A DNA stretch of 64,000 bases from Paenibacillus thalictri (GCF_004307995.1 NZ_SIRE01000024.1:103626-167625); one strand, 5' to 3'; counted from the stretch's first letter, positions 7,773 through 16,927 are shown. Numbers and translations: made by a program. Notes: generated from the letters alone by a model not told the origin.

Positions 7773-9011
7773 ATGAAGGCTGCAATATCGGGTGAGCTGT
7801 TGCGGCAGCAAGGGGCGCAGAAAAAATTGACCCGGGGGCTCATTTTGCTGATGGCGGTTGCATGCGGCATGGCGGTCGGCAATCTTTATTACAACCAGCC
7901 GCTGCTTGCCGATATCGGCCGGACGTTCGGTAAGACGGCCCGGGAAATCGGCTTTGTTGCAATGCTGACGCAAATCGGCTATGCCATCGGTTTGTTTATG
8001 TTTGTTCCGCTGGGCGATATGAAGGAAAGACGCCGCATGATATGCCTGCTGCTGATCGCGGTGTCGGTTTCGCTGATCGGTGTGGCGACGGCCCAGTCGC
8101 TGCTGTGGATTTGCATCGCCAGCCTGCTGGTCGGCATTACGACCGTCGTGCCGCAAATGATCATTCCGCTGGCGGCGCAGATGGCGGCTCCCGAGGAACG
8201 GGGCAAAGTGCTCGGCACCGTCATGAGTGGTCTGCTGATCGGCATTTTGCTGGCCAGAACGGTATCGGGCGCCGTTGGCGGCACGTGGGGCTGGCGTATC
8301 ATGTTCTGCATCGCCGCGGGACTTATGCTTCTGCTGGCACTTGTAATGCGGCTCATGCTGCCGGAGAGCAGGCCGGAAACAAAGCTGACCTATAGAGAGC
8401 TGGTTTCGTCGATCGGCAGCCTGATCAAAACCCAGCCGGTGCTGCGGGAGGCGTCGTTTATCGCAGCGATGCAGTTCGGCAGCTTCAGCGTATTTTGGAC
8501 CGCGCTTGTATTTTATATTGAAGGACCGCCGTATCATTACGGCAGCCAGGTTGCCGGCTTGTTCGGACTCGTCGGGGCCGCCGGAGCATTGGCCGCGCCG
8601 CTCACGGGCAGGTTGTCCGACCGCTACAGCCGGAAAATGATCGTTGGCATCGTCAGCTTTGTTACGCTGCTGTCGTTTGCTTGCTTTTGGCTGTTTGGCT
8701 ATCGGCTCTGGGGGCTTGTGGTCGGTGTAGTACTTCTTGATTTGGCAGTACAGGGCGGGCAAATCGCCAATCAGTCGCGGATGTACGCGCTTGTGCCGGA
8801 GGCGAGGAGCAGGCTGAACACCGTGTATACGGGGTCTACATTTTTGATCGGCTCGCTTGGTTCGGGGCTCGGCAGCTATACTTGGAGCGTATGGGGCTGG
8901 AACGGGGTTTGCGCGACGGGCGCAGCGATGGTTTCCGCCGGATTTATCGTATGGGCGATATGCCGCATCCGGGAACGTAAAATGCCAAAGGAGATTGAAT
9001 TATCCGCATGA
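7773..9011 (+). CDS. MFS transporter, 12 TM, DHA1-like
   Basis: 412 residues with twelve hydrophobic segments. The N-terminal GNLYYNQPLLADIGRTFG and loop 2-3 motif PLGDMKERRRM (a variant of the MFS motif A) place it near YnfM/DHA1-type exporters; the second half has GRLSDRYSRKM. ATG 7773 follows GGAGAGGAG (7753-7761). Its last four bases overlap the next gene (ATGA), so the two are translationally coupled. Substrate unknown. Confidence 0.85.
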   Translation: MKAAISGELLRQQGAQKKLTRGLILLMAVACGMAVGNLYYNQPLLADIGRTFGKTAREIGFVAMLTQIGYAIGLFMFVPLGDMKERRRMICLLLIAVSVSLIGVATAQSLLWICIASLLVGITTVVPQMIIPLAAQMAAPEERGKVLGTVMSGLLIGILLARTVSGAVGGTWGWRIMFCIAAGLMLLLALVMRLMLPESRPETKLTYRELVSSIGSLIKTQPVLREASFIAAMQFGSFSVFWTALVFYIEGPPYHYGSQVAGLFGLVGAAGALAAPLTGRLSDRYSRKMIVGIVSFVTLLSFACFWLFGYRLWGLVVGVVLLDLAVQGGQIANQSRMYALVPEARSRLNTVYTGSTFLIGSLGSGLGSYTWSVWGWNGVCATGAAMVSAGFIVWAICRIRERKMPKEIELSA

Positions 9012-9679
9012 AATTAAATGGGCGGCTCGCGGCCGCTTTTATCGTCAGTTTGTTATGTGCAGCCGGCTTTGGGCTGATTGCGTTATTTGTAAGCAGCAAG
9101 CAAATCGCCGCATTCGATCAGACGTTGGTTTCGCTTGTTCAAGGCATGGAGACACCGGCTTTAACCCAAATCATGAAATGCTTCACAACGATCGGTTCGG
9201 GTAAATATTCGTCTATTTTGGCGCTGGCCATCGTTCTGTTTTTATATTTCGTGCTGCATCACCGCAAGGAGCTGATCTTGTTTGTTTGGGTGACGGGAGG
9301 AACGTGGCTTCTGAACGAAGGGCTTAAAGCGGTTTTTCAGCGCGCCCGGCCGGATATTCACCGGATTGTGCAGGCGACCGGCTACAGCTTTCCGAGCGGT
9401 CATTCGATGGCGGCTTTCAGCTTGTACGGGGTATTTGCTTTTTTGTTGTGGCGCCACATTCCTTCCGCCTTAGGGAGAATCGTGTTGATTGCTCTGAGCG
9501 GCATTTTGATTTTGATGATCGGGATCAGCCGAATTTATCTGGGTGTGCACTACCCAAGCGACGTGCTGGGAGGTTTTTTGGCAAGCGGCTGCTGGGTATT
9601 CCTCTCAGTCTGGATATTTCGCAGGTATATTCAGAAGGGGAGACAGCGCAGGCGGGAAATATACAAGAGAAGCAATTAA
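9008..9679 (+). CDS. PAP2-family membrane phosphatase (PgpB/BcrC-like)
   Basis: 223 residues, six membrane segments. It has the full PAP2 triad: KAVFQRARP, YSFPSGHSMAAF and SRIYLGVHYPSDVLGG. Enzymes of this type remove phosphate from undecaprenyl pyrophosphate, phosphatidylglycerol phosphate or similar lipids at the outer membrane face. The start ATG overlaps the stop of the MFS gene. A terminator follows at 9815-9841. Confidence 0.88.
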   Translation: MKLNGRLAAAFIVSLLCAAGFGLIALFVSSKQIAAFDQTLVSLVQGMETPALTQIMKCFTTIGSGKYSSILALAIVLFLYFVLHHRKELILFVWVTGGTWLLNEGLKAVFQRARPDIHRIVQATGYSFPSGHSMAAFSLYGVFAFLLWRHIPSALGRIVLIALSGILILMIGISRIYLGVHYPSDVLGGFLASGCWVFLSVWIFRRYIQKGRQRRREIYKRSN

Positions 9680-9814
9680 CCCATATGTATGCAAAATGAT
9701 CCAAAACCGGCACAGTTTGGCGATCTGGGAGACGGACAAGTATGTTGGATGGAGAGCCGGAACCGGGCGGATATGCGAATTTCGACTACATCAATCGAAT
9801 AACAACAATAAAAG

Positions 9815-9841
9815 CAGACTGTCCGTGCAGTCTGTTTTTTT
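9815..9841 (+). terminator. Rho-independent terminator
   Basis: Stem CAGACTG / CAGTCTG (9815-9821 and 9828-9834), loop TCCGTG, then seven T. It lies 135 bp after the PAP2 gene and before the promoter region of the split phosphotransferase genes. Nothing else is seen in 9680-9938. Confidence 0.85.
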
Positions 9842-9938
9842 GCAAATAAATTTACAATTCCTTAACAAAATGGCCAACAAATTAGATATACTGGGATTAT
9901 TGTGAATATTTTGTAAATATGAATAAAGGAGTGCTTCC

Positions 9939-10847
9939 GTGTATACGGTCAAACTTGCCGCAGCCGGCTCCGAATCCAAAAGCCGAATTGGCTCCAAAGC
10001 ATTGCAGCTGGCAAAACTTTCCGAGCTTCATGTCGCCGTTCCCGGAGGTTTTGTCGTTACCTCCGAGGCGCTCTCGCTATTTTTGACTCAAAATTCGCTG
10101 CTTTTCGGCCATATGGAGGATAATGTGGAGCAGCGGTTTTCGCGGGCCGCGCTGCCGGAGGAAGTGTGGCGAGAGGTGGCGTCCGCTTTTGAATGGTTGT
10201 ATGAAGGTGAGTGTAACGACGCTCCGATCGCAGTAGCGGTTCGATCGTCCTCATCCGCCGAAGACTTGGAAGCGGCTTCATTTGCCGGACAATATGAGAC
10301 GATACTGAATGTGACCAGTTTGGCTCATCTTATGGAAAGCTTAAAACGCTGCTGGGCTTCGTTATTTTCATCGAGAGTAAGAGCTTACGCCCTGCAGAAC
10401 GATTTGAAATGGGACGCCGCCGGTCTTCCCATGGGAGTACTTGTCCAGCGTATGGTGCAGGCCGATGTGTCCGGCGTTATTTTCAGCATCAATCCAGTGA
10501 CACAGAACCGGGATGAAATCGTCATTAACGCAAGTTATGGCTTGGGGGAAGCGGTCGTCTCCGGTCTCGTAACTCCCGATGCATTTTATGTGAACAAAAC
10601 CGACGGTCATATCGTACGCGAGCTTGGTTTAAAAGAATTGAAGATTGTCGCTAAGGACAAAGAGACCGTCGAAGCGGAAACGACGGAAGAAGAGCAAAAC
10701 CGCTTCTGTCTGAACGATGCGCAAATTACCGAATTGGTCAGGCAAACGACCGCCATCGAAGCTTTCTTCGCCCGCCCGGTCGATATCGAATTTGCGGTCA
10801 AGGACAGCCGCGTTTATATTTTGCAGGCCAGGCCTGTTACCGGTTAA
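9939..10847 (+). CDS. PEP/pyruvate-binding (ATP-grasp) domain protein, N-terminal half of a split phosphotransferase
   Basis: 302 residues, equal to the ATP-binding domain of PEP synthase and rifampin phosphotransferase. Visible are GSKALQLAKLSE (a variant of GGKGxNLGEL), AVRSSSSAEDLEAASFAGQ, VIFSINPVTQNRDEI, NASYGLGEAVVSG and the closing EFAVKDSRVYILQARPVTG. GTG 9939 is preceded by AAAGGAG (9925-9931). The chain stops exactly where the domain normally ends. The missing central and swivelling His domains are supplied by the next gene, 50 bp downstream, so the two probably form one enzyme that splits ATP into AMP and phosphate while phosphorylating a small molecule. Confidence 0.85.
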   Translation: MYTVKLAAAGSESKSRIGSKALQLAKLSELHVAVPGGFVVTSEALSLFLTQNSLLFGHMEDNVEQRFSRAALPEEVWREVASAFEWLYEGECNDAPIAVAVRSSSSAEDLEAASFAGQYETILNVTSLAHLMESLKRCWASLFSSRVRAYALQNDLKWDAAGLPMGVLVQRMVQADVSGVIFSINPVTQNRDEIVINASYGLGEAVVSGLVTPDAFYVNKTDGHIVRELGLKELKIVAKDKETVEAETTEEEQNRFCLNDAQITELVRQTTAIEAFFARPVDIEFAVKDSRVYILQARPVTG

Positions 10848-10897
10848 CCCGGGCGGGCCGGCTAAAAATCACTCAAGCCGGAGGCGAGGTATAAGGG

Positions 10898-12526
10898 ATG
10901 CTGATTAAAGAATCGTTTCAAAACGAATTGATTCTGAGCGAGCAAGACAAACAGACGGGTTTTTGGGTGCAGGACGACGTTCATTTGGCTCACGCGTTAA
11001 CTCCGCTGTTCGCATCGTTTATGGTGCCGGCGGTGACGGAAGGGACGAAGGCTGCATTTGCCAATATGAAGATGCCGCTCACCCAATTCCGCTTTAAACT
11101 GGCGGATAGCCGTGTGTATCAGCAAAACGTGCCGTTTCCGGGAGATTTTGAGGAGCGGCTCGAAGCTCACAAGGCGGCGGTTAAACCGCTGCTGCCGGTG
11201 CTAAAAGCACGTTTGCAGCGCATTGTCGACGAGGAACTTATGCCCTTTTATCATCGTTTGGATGCTTACCGCAGCATGAAGTTTGATGCTGCCGAGACCG
11301 CGGAGAAGATCAAGGAGCTTCACGATTTTTACAAGAGGGCATGGCAGCTGCACTTCGAAATCGTCATGCCCCGCACCGGTTTTATGGCGCTGGAGCAGCT
11401 GTATGCGCAGCTAACGGGGGAAACGGATACGACCGTCATATACGATCTGTTGTCCGGCGTCATGAATAAGTCGCTGGAAACGGATCGCGAGCTGTGGCTG
11501 TTGGCGGGATTGGCCAAACAATCGCGGGAGGTTGCTGCGTGTTTTGCGGAAGCGGACGGCTCCGGGTATATGGAGCGGCTTGCCTCCTGTGCGGAGGGAG
11601 CGGCTTTTCTGGAGAAGCTGCTGGGTGTATTGGACGTATATGGATACCGCTGCGCTAATTCTCACGAATTTTCCGACGAAACGTGGATAGAGAATCCGGA
11701 GCAAGCGCTGCGGATCATCACCTCCTATATGGGAAAGGACTATGATTTTGACGGTGAGTTTGCGCAAACGGTTGAGAAGCGTAAGGAGAGAACGGCAGAA
11801 GCGTACGCCAAATTGCCCGATGGCGAGCTGAAGCAAACGTTTGTCATGATGCATGAATGGGCGCTCGACTGCTGGGGGCTGGATGAAGATCATCATTTTT
11901 ATATCGATGCGATGCTGCCGGCCAAATCTCGGCATTTTCTGCTCAGCGTCGGCGAATCGTTGGTTGAGCAAGGCGTGTTTTCGTCGCGGGAAGACATTTG
12001 CTATTTATATTTGGATGAACTGCTCGAGGCGATCGTTTCGCCGTCTTCGCTGCAGAGCATTGTCGACCAACGTAAAGCGGAGTATGAGGAGAATAAACGC
12101 AAGCAGGTGCCGCCATTCTACGGAACGCCGCCGCAAGGCGGGTTGGACCCGGCGCTGGAACGTATTTTTGGAGGGAAACCTCCGGAAATCGAAGAGAAGG
12201 AAATGACGTTTAAAGGTTACGCCGCTTCACAGGGCATCTATACGGGGACAGTTAAGGTTGTGCGTGGTCCTGAAGATTTTGTGAAGGTAAAGCAGGGCGA
12301 TGTGTTGGTCTGCAAAACGACAACACCGCCATGGACGGTTTTATTTTCCGTTGTAGGCGCCATCGTTACCGACGCGGGAGGCATCTTATCGCACGCGGGA
12401 ACCGTGGCGAGGGAGTATAAGCTGCCTGCGGTTGTGGGATGCAAGGTAGCGACGACCGTCTTGCAGGATGGCGATAAGGTGACGGTGGACGGGACGCAAG
12501 GAGTGGTGCATTTTGGCGAGCGCTAG
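10898..12526 (+). CDS. PEP-utilising His-domain protein, C-terminal half of a split phosphotransferase
   Basis: 542 residues. The first 440 are an alpha-rich domain with the block DVYGYRCANSHEFSDETW, comparable to the substrate-binding domain of rifampin phosphotransferases. The end is the swivelling phosphohistidine domain with VTDAGGILSHAGTVAREYKLP, whose His is the phosphocarrier, and VTVDGTQGVVHF. Together with the previous gene the total is about 844 residues, close to single-chain rifampin phosphotransferase (about 865). ATG 10898 follows GGAGGCGAGG. An MFS exporter overlaps its end, suggesting a detoxification unit; the substrate is not known. Confidence 0.82.
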   Translation: MLIKESFQNELILSEQDKQTGFWVQDDVHLAHALTPLFASFMVPAVTEGTKAAFANMKMPLTQFRFKLADSRVYQQNVPFPGDFEERLEAHKAAVKPLLPVLKARLQRIVDEELMPFYHRLDAYRSMKFDAAETAEKIKELHDFYKRAWQLHFEIVMPRTGFMALEQLYAQLTGETDTTVIYDLLSGVMNKSLETDRELWLLAGLAKQSREVAACFAEADGSGYMERLASCAEGAAFLEKLLGVLDVYGYRCANSHEFSDETWIENPEQALRIITSYMGKDYDFDGEFAQTVEKRKERTAEAYAKLPDGELKQTFVMMHEWALDCWGLDEDHHFYIDAMLPAKSRHFLLSVGESLVEQGVFSSREDICYLYLDELLEAIVSPSSLQSIVDQRKAEYEENKRKQVPPFYGTPPQGGLDPALERIFGGKPPEIEEKEMTFKGYAASQGIYTGTVKVVRGPEDFVKVKQGDVLVCKTTTPPWTVLFSVVGAIVTDAGGILSHAGTVAREYKLPAVVGCKVATTVLQDGDKVTVDGTQGVVHFGER

Positions 12527-13847
12527 CTACCGGCTGGTCATCGCTTCGATATTGACGGGGACCTTTCTGGTCCCCGTCAATTCTACGATGATCGCCGTCG
12601 GATTGCCGACCATTGCCGAAACCATCGGCGTTCCGTTGACACATGCCTCGTGGGTCGTTACGATCTACCTCATCGTAATGGCCGCCGTGCAGCCGATCGC
12701 AGGCAAAATGGGCGATCTTTTTGGCAGAAAGACGATGTTTCTGCTTGGTATTTCGTTTTTTTTGGCGGCTTCGGTTGCCTGCATGTTTTCACGCAATTTG
12801 CTTACGCTTGTCCTGTTTCGCGCCCTGCAGGCGATTGGAGGGGCTGTGGCGTCGCCAAACGCAAGTGCGCTGATCCGGGAAGTCGTTCCGAAGGAAAAGC
12901 TCGGCCCCGTATTCGGGACCTTCGGCTTGCTGATGGGACTTGGCGCGGCTATCGGGCCGCTGGTAGGGTCGCTTTTGATCGGCTTATGGGGATGGACCTC
13001 GATATTCTGGATCAATATTCCTTTTGCCGTTTTTAGTCTGCTCGCTGCCTACTGGTATTTGCCGGCAAGCCGAATAAACGCCGGTGCGTCGCTGGATATT
13101 AAGGGTTCTGTGTACTTGACTGCAAGTTTGACGGTACTCATTTTGGCGATTACGCATCCGGAATTCATGAATGTTTGGACCGCTATCCTGTTTGCAGCGA
13201 CAGTTGGTTTATTTATCCGGCAGGAGCTGCGATGCAAAGAGCCGGTCATACAATTCAGCTTGTTCAAAAATATGGAATTCAGCAGCGCCAATGCTTCCAT
13301 CCTGCTCAGCAATGCCGTGATGTACAGTACGATTCTGGTTATGCCGGTATGGCTGCAGAAGATGTACCATTTCTCCGTTCAAAATGTAGGAGTGCTGCTT
13401 TTTTTGTTCTCGGCGGCTATGTCGGCCAGCTCTTGGCTGGGCGGCTTGCTTACGCAAAAGCTGGGATCAAGGCGGCTCATCCTGCTGTCCTTCCTTGTTT
13501 CGGCGGTTGCCCTGCTAGGTTATTTGGGAATCTACCGCTATCCGGTGCAGCCTTATATTGCGGCCGTACTGCTGATCGGGGGAATTGGCGGAGGAATCGG
13601 TATGCCGTCGATGCAAACAGCCTCGCTGCAGTCAGTGCCGAAAACGATGTCGGGTGTCGCTTCGGGCATTTTTTCGACATCAAGATATATTGGCGGTATG
13701 ATCGCATCCGTACTTGTCAGTTTGCTCGCCGATTCGCACTCGCTGTTTTACTCATTGCTTATTTTGGCCGTACTCGGGTTCCCTGCAGCAAGCGGTGCCG
13801 GGACTGCTGCCGGCAGAGCTGCAAGCGCAGAAAAACCGTCTGCATAA
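12513..13847 (+). CDS. MFS transporter of the DHA2 (EmrB/QacA-like) type
   Basis: 444 residues. Start of the mature pattern: VPVNSTMIAVGLPTIAETIGV, HASWVVTIYL and GKMGDLFGRKTMF, all DHA2 drug:proton antiporter signatures. It is shorter than 14-TM members and may have 12 to 13 segments. The TTG at 12513 lies inside the end of the upstream gene; AAGGAG at 12498-12503 gives a correct nine-base spacing and no better start exists, so the genes are coupled. Efflux of the compound modified by the split phosphotransferase, or of a related toxin, is an inference. Confidence 0.82.
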   Translation: MASASYRLVIASILTGTFLVPVNSTMIAVGLPTIAETIGVPLTHASWVVTIYLIVMAAVQPIAGKMGDLFGRKTMFLLGISFFLAASVACMFSRNLLTLVLFRALQAIGGAVASPNASALIREVVPKEKLGPVFGTFGLLMGLGAAIGPLVGSLLIGLWGWTSIFWINIPFAVFSLLAAYWYLPASRINAGASLDIKGSVYLTASLTVLILAITHPEFMNVWTAILFAATVGLFIRQELRCKEPVIQFSLFKNMEFSSANASILLSNAVMYSTILVMPVWLQKMYHFSVQNVGVLLFLFSAAMSASSWLGGLLTQKLGSRRLILLSFLVSAVALLGYLGIYRYPVQPYIAAVLLIGGIGGGIGMPSMQTASLQSVPKTMSGVASGIFSTSRYIGGMIASVLVSLLADSHSLFYSLLILAVLGFPAASGAGTAAGRAASAEKPSA

Positions 13848-13868
13848 AAGAAAGTCCGTCCTATTCCA

Positions 13869-13896
13869 TTGTAATTACGCTCAAATGTGCTAGTAT
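13869..13896 (+). promoter_or_regulatory. Candidate sigma-A promoter of the broken MFS gene
   Basis: TTGTAA at 13869-13874, 16-bp spacer, TAGTAT at 13891-13896. Transcription would begin near 13903, downstream of the first possible start codon at 13887, which supports ATG 13941 as the start. Confidence 0.45.
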
Positions 13897-13940
13897 GGTA
13901 TGGAATACATGGAATTGCATGTGTGAATATTAAGGAAAAT

Positions 13941-15153
13941 ATGGATGGCAACAGACTTATGGAATCTTGGAAACGAAACTTATTGCTCTTATGGATCGGC
14001 TGTTTTATTACTTCGGCTAGCTTCTCGATGGTTATTCCTTTTTTACCGCTGTTTCTGCTTCATATCGGAGTCGACAAAAATATCGAGATGTGGTCGGGAT
14101 TGCTGTTCAGCTCCGCGTTTTTTGCCGGGGCCATTTCTTCGCCGTTTTGGGGCGCAATGGGAGACAAGTACGGGCGCAAGCCGATGATTGTGCGCGCCGG
14201 CTTTGTCTTGTGTGTTATTTATTTGCTGACATCGCTTGTGACAAGCCCGTATCAGCTGCTTGTGCTGCGTGCAGGGCTTGCTCAGCGGGTTTATCCCAGG
14301 CTCGATTGCGTTGATCGGCACCAATACGCCGGAGCATAGAGTAGGTTACGCGATGTCGATGATGTCCACCTCAACGGCGACCGGCAGCATCATAGGTCCG
14401 CTGCTTGGCGGTGTGATCGCCAAACTATTCGACAACCGGATTGCATTTGCCAGTGCCGGCGTTTTTGTGCTGCTCAGCACGCTGCTTGTGCTGTTTTGGG
14501 TGACCGAAGAAAAATTCGTGCCGCGCAAGGGACGCATTTCGTTAGTCGGTTCCTTTGGTGTTGCTGCGAAAAATCGGCCGCTGCTGCTTGTGCTTGTAAT
14601 CACGCTGCTTACCCAGCTGTCGGTGATGACGATCGAACCGGTGCTGCCGCTTTATATCGTCGAGCTTGGCGGTTCGGTCAAAAACGCATCGCTGCTAGCC
14701 GGAATTGTCTTTTCGCTAGTCGGAATTTCCGGCATTTTGTTTGCGCCGAGATGGGGAAGACTGGCGGATCGATTAGGTTTTGAGAAAATATTAATCATCG
14801 GCCTATTGGTTGGCGGCCTCGGCAATTTGGCGCAAATTCCGTTTCATAACATCTGGGGATTTTCCATCGTCCGGTTTATTTACGGAGCGTTTTTTTGTGC
14901 GGTATTTCCCGCATTAAACGGCCTGGTCGTTCGCTCGACACCGCAGGAGCAGCGCGGCACCGCGTTTGGCTTAAATCAGACCGCCAATCAAATTGGCGGC
15001 ATGGCCGGCCCTTTGATCGGAGGCGCGGTAAGCGGGATATTTTCGATTCACGCTGTGTTTTGGATGACCGGATTGCTGCTGCTTGCCACTATGGCAGTTG
15101 CTTACGTTTCACGCCGTTTATTTTCGCGAGAGCATGTCGCAATTTCGGAATAG
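13941..15153 (+). pseudogene. MFS transporter (MdtG/TetA-like) with a frameshift
   Basis: Two reading frames together make one 12-TM MFS protein of about 403 residues. The first frame runs from ATG 13941 through MIPFLPLFLLHIGV-type sequence in TM1-2 to QLLVLRA and then leaves homology, stopping at 14339. The second frame picks up at QGLLSGFIPGSIALIGTN, the normal continuation, and runs to 15153. The junction is near 14268-14274 and fits loss of two or five bases: family members read R-x-L-Q-G-L here. It could be a true pseudogene or a sequencing error. Neighbouring genes are intact. Confidence 0.8.
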
Positions 15154-15174
15154 ACCAATATCCTGTTTTGGCGG

Positions 15175-15240
15175 TAAAATAGAGGTTAAGCGCTTACTTC
15201 AACGGGGCTTCACGGTACAGCGCGGAGCGCTTCTATTTTA
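15175..15240 (+). promoter_or_regulatory. Structured leader with a cre-like box upstream of the GDPD gene
   Basis: TAAAATAGA (15175-15183) and AGCGCT pair with AGCGCT-TCTATTTTA (15226-15240), forming a 15-bp stem with a short left bulge around a 30-base loop. It ends about 20 bases before the start codon. Positions 15185-15198 also match the CcpA cre consensus TGWAARCGYTWNCW at 12 of 14 bases. The role is unproven. Confidence 0.4.
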
Positions 15241-15261
15241 GCGAGACAGGGGACTTATATC

Positions 15262-16014
15262 ATGACTTTTCCACTAATTACCGCACATACAGGGTGCATG
15301 AATACGCCGGCGAACTCTCTAGTGTCATTGGAAGCAGGGATTGCTGCCGGAGCGGACGTTCTGGAAGTGGACGTCGCTGCAACAAAGGAACCGGTTGCCG
15401 TGCTGCAGCACGATTTGGTTGTTGAATTGGCGGACCGCGGACGCTTCAAGCTGACGGAGATCGGATTTGAGGAACTCAAAAATTGCGACATCATCGATTC
15501 TCACGGCGGTGGCGTCAGCCGAATAACGCCGCTGGCCGAAATTTTGCCGATAGTCAAAAGAAGCGGCAAGCTGTTAAACCTCGATTTGAAGGACGATGCC
15601 TGCATTGCTCCGACATTTGAGCTGGTGATAAGCGAGGATATGCTGGACCAGGTGTTTTGTTCCGGAGCTGAGTCGCGGCGTGCCGCTTATTTGCAGCAAC
15701 ATTACCCTCAGCTGAAAAAACTGCTGAACGCCAGCGAGCAGCTGTTTTTGTTGCACGAAAGCGATTATATGGAAGCTGTACGAGTAACCTGTGAAGACGC
15801 GCTGGCTTCATGCTGCTTTGGCATCAACATCAAATACACATTGTGCCGGCCTGAATTGATCGCCCATGCCGCATCGCTCGGACTTCCGGTGTATGTATGG
15901 ACCGTTAATGACGCCGATGAGATGAAACGTATGATGGAGCTTGGCGTCGCTTCCATCACGACCAAAAATGTGCCTGCGTTAGCCGAAATTTTGAAAAGCC
16001 GCGTACCGGAATAA
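15262..16014 (+). CDS. Glycerophosphodiester phosphodiesterase family protein, variant active site
   Basis: 250 residues, cytoplasmic, full-length GDPD TIM-barrel. His9 (AHTG), EVDV (35-38) and QHD (49-51) are in place. The usual HRG is HTG and the usual PENT is PANS, which removes the conserved Arg and one metal-binding Glu. The strand IELK appears as LNLDLK, a Glu to Asp change. The C-terminus VYVWTVNDADEMKRMMELGV is typical of the family. It may be a distinct subfamily with other metal ligands or substrate rather than a dead enzyme. It follows a structured leader and ends in a strong terminator, so it is transcribed alone. Confidence 0.82.
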   Translation: MTFPLITAHTGCMNTPANSLVSLEAGIAAGADVLEVDVAATKEPVAVLQHDLVVELADRGRFKLTEIGFEELKNCDIIDSHGGGVSRITPLAEILPIVKRSGKLLNLDLKDDACIAPTFELVISEDMLDQVFCSGAESRRAAYLQQHYPQLKKLLNASEQLFLLHESDYMEAVRVTCEDALASCCFGINIKYTLCRPELIAHAASLGLPVYVWTVNDADEMKRMMELGVASITTKNVPALAEILKSRVPE

Positions 16015-16083
16015 TTCGGCGGGTTGGGGCTTGCGTGGAAAAAATGGTTAAGCAGACCGCCTGTGTTTGCACGACTTATAAGG

Positions 16084-16118
16084 AAATGCTGCCGCACCGA
16101 GGTGCGGCAGCATTTTTT
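16084..16118 (+). terminator. Rho-independent terminator after the GDPD gene
   Basis: Fifteen-base perfect arms (16084-16098 and 16101-16115) with a CGAG-type tight loop, followed by T residues to 16118. The left arm starts with AAA, so it could also act leftward. Confidence 0.9.
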
Positions 16119-16198
16119 CGCAGGGAGCATAATTGACGGGCAAATGAACGTAAATCATCGGACTCGGAACATAAAGTTGTCTCTTATGAAATAATAAT

Positions 16199-16837
16199 TC
16201 AATTTCTTAACAAAGCAAAGGCGGATCCCGGTGATTGCAGTTGATTCTCACTAATCACACACGCAAGCATGATTGATTCTTGCAGGCGGCTTTGTCTGAT
16301 GTCACCCAAGTCAACAATCGTAGACCAGCCAAGATCTTTAAGCAACGATCTGACATGAACTTTGGATGTATGATCGTTCCCGGATATAAACATGACCGGT
16401 GAACCTTCTTTAAAATTCGGATGAATCATGATCTTGTCGCTGACCGTATTGAGTGTTTTTACAACCTGGCTTTCCGGCAGGAGTTCTTGGACGATTTCCC
16501 CTGCTGATGTATTGTCAAGGAGCAAACGTAGTCCGTTGTCGAAATGTACGGCATTGCTTACATCAACGACCGTTTTGTTTTTCAGATAGGCGGGATGAAT
16601 GCTTTCAAGCACATCTTTCAAACAGGACCACGGGAGTGCGGCAATCATTATTTCGCCAAACTGTGCGGCTTCATCAAATGAGGTAACGTCTCCTGACTCG
16701 CCGATCTCTTGTTTCCAGGAAAAGTGTTTCGGATGATGGGGGTCCTGGCTGCTGATTAAAACACGATAACCTGCCTTGACTAATCCTTTTCCTAAAATTT
16801 TACCGACGTTTCCCGCTCCAAGAATTCCGATTTTCAT
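16199..16837 (-). CDS. NADPH-dependent F420-reductase-like oxidoreductase
   Basis: 212 residues with an N-terminal Rossmann motif KIGILGAGNVGKILGKGL, then VLISSQDPHHP for the 2'-phosphate side of NADP, ALPWSCLKDV, and VVKTLNTVSD as in the COG2085 family. Firmicutes such as this generally lack F420, so the true substrate is probably another small redox molecule. Minus-strand ATG at 16837 with AGGAG upstream. A good promoter lies at 16862-16890. It is divergent from an HxlR regulator that probably controls it. Confidence 0.8.
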   Translation of the reverse strand: MKIGILGAGNVGKILGKGLVKAGYRVLISSQDPHHPKHFSWKQEIGESGDVTSFDEAAQFGEIMIAALPWSCLKDVLESIHPAYLKNKTVVDVSNAVHFDNGLRLLLDNTSAGEIVQELLPESQVVKTLNTVSDKIMIHPNFKEGSPVMFISGNDHTSKVHVRSLLKDLGWSTIVDLGDIRQSRLQESIMLACVISENQLQSPGSAFALLRN

Positions 16838-16861
16838 TTACATCTTCTCCTCTCGAAAGTG

Positions 16862-16890
16862 ATTATATGATCTTCACGGTTTGCGAACAA
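16862..16890 (-). promoter_or_regulatory. Sigma-A promoter of the reductase gene
   Basis: On the minus strand TTGTTC (complement of 16885-16890), 17-bp spacer and TATAAT (complement of 16862-16867), a near-consensus promoter 25 bp before the start codon. Confidence 0.65.
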
Positions 16891-16921
16891 TAAGGCACTT
16901 TTTCGTATCCGCACATGCGTT

Positions 16922-16927
16922 TATAAT
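16922..16927 (+). promoter_or_regulatory. -10 box of the HxlR gene
   Basis: A perfect TATAAT, 37 bp before the ATG. The -35 region (TTTTTC near 16899) is poor, as expected for a promoter that may need or be blocked by a regulator. Confidence 0.45.
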
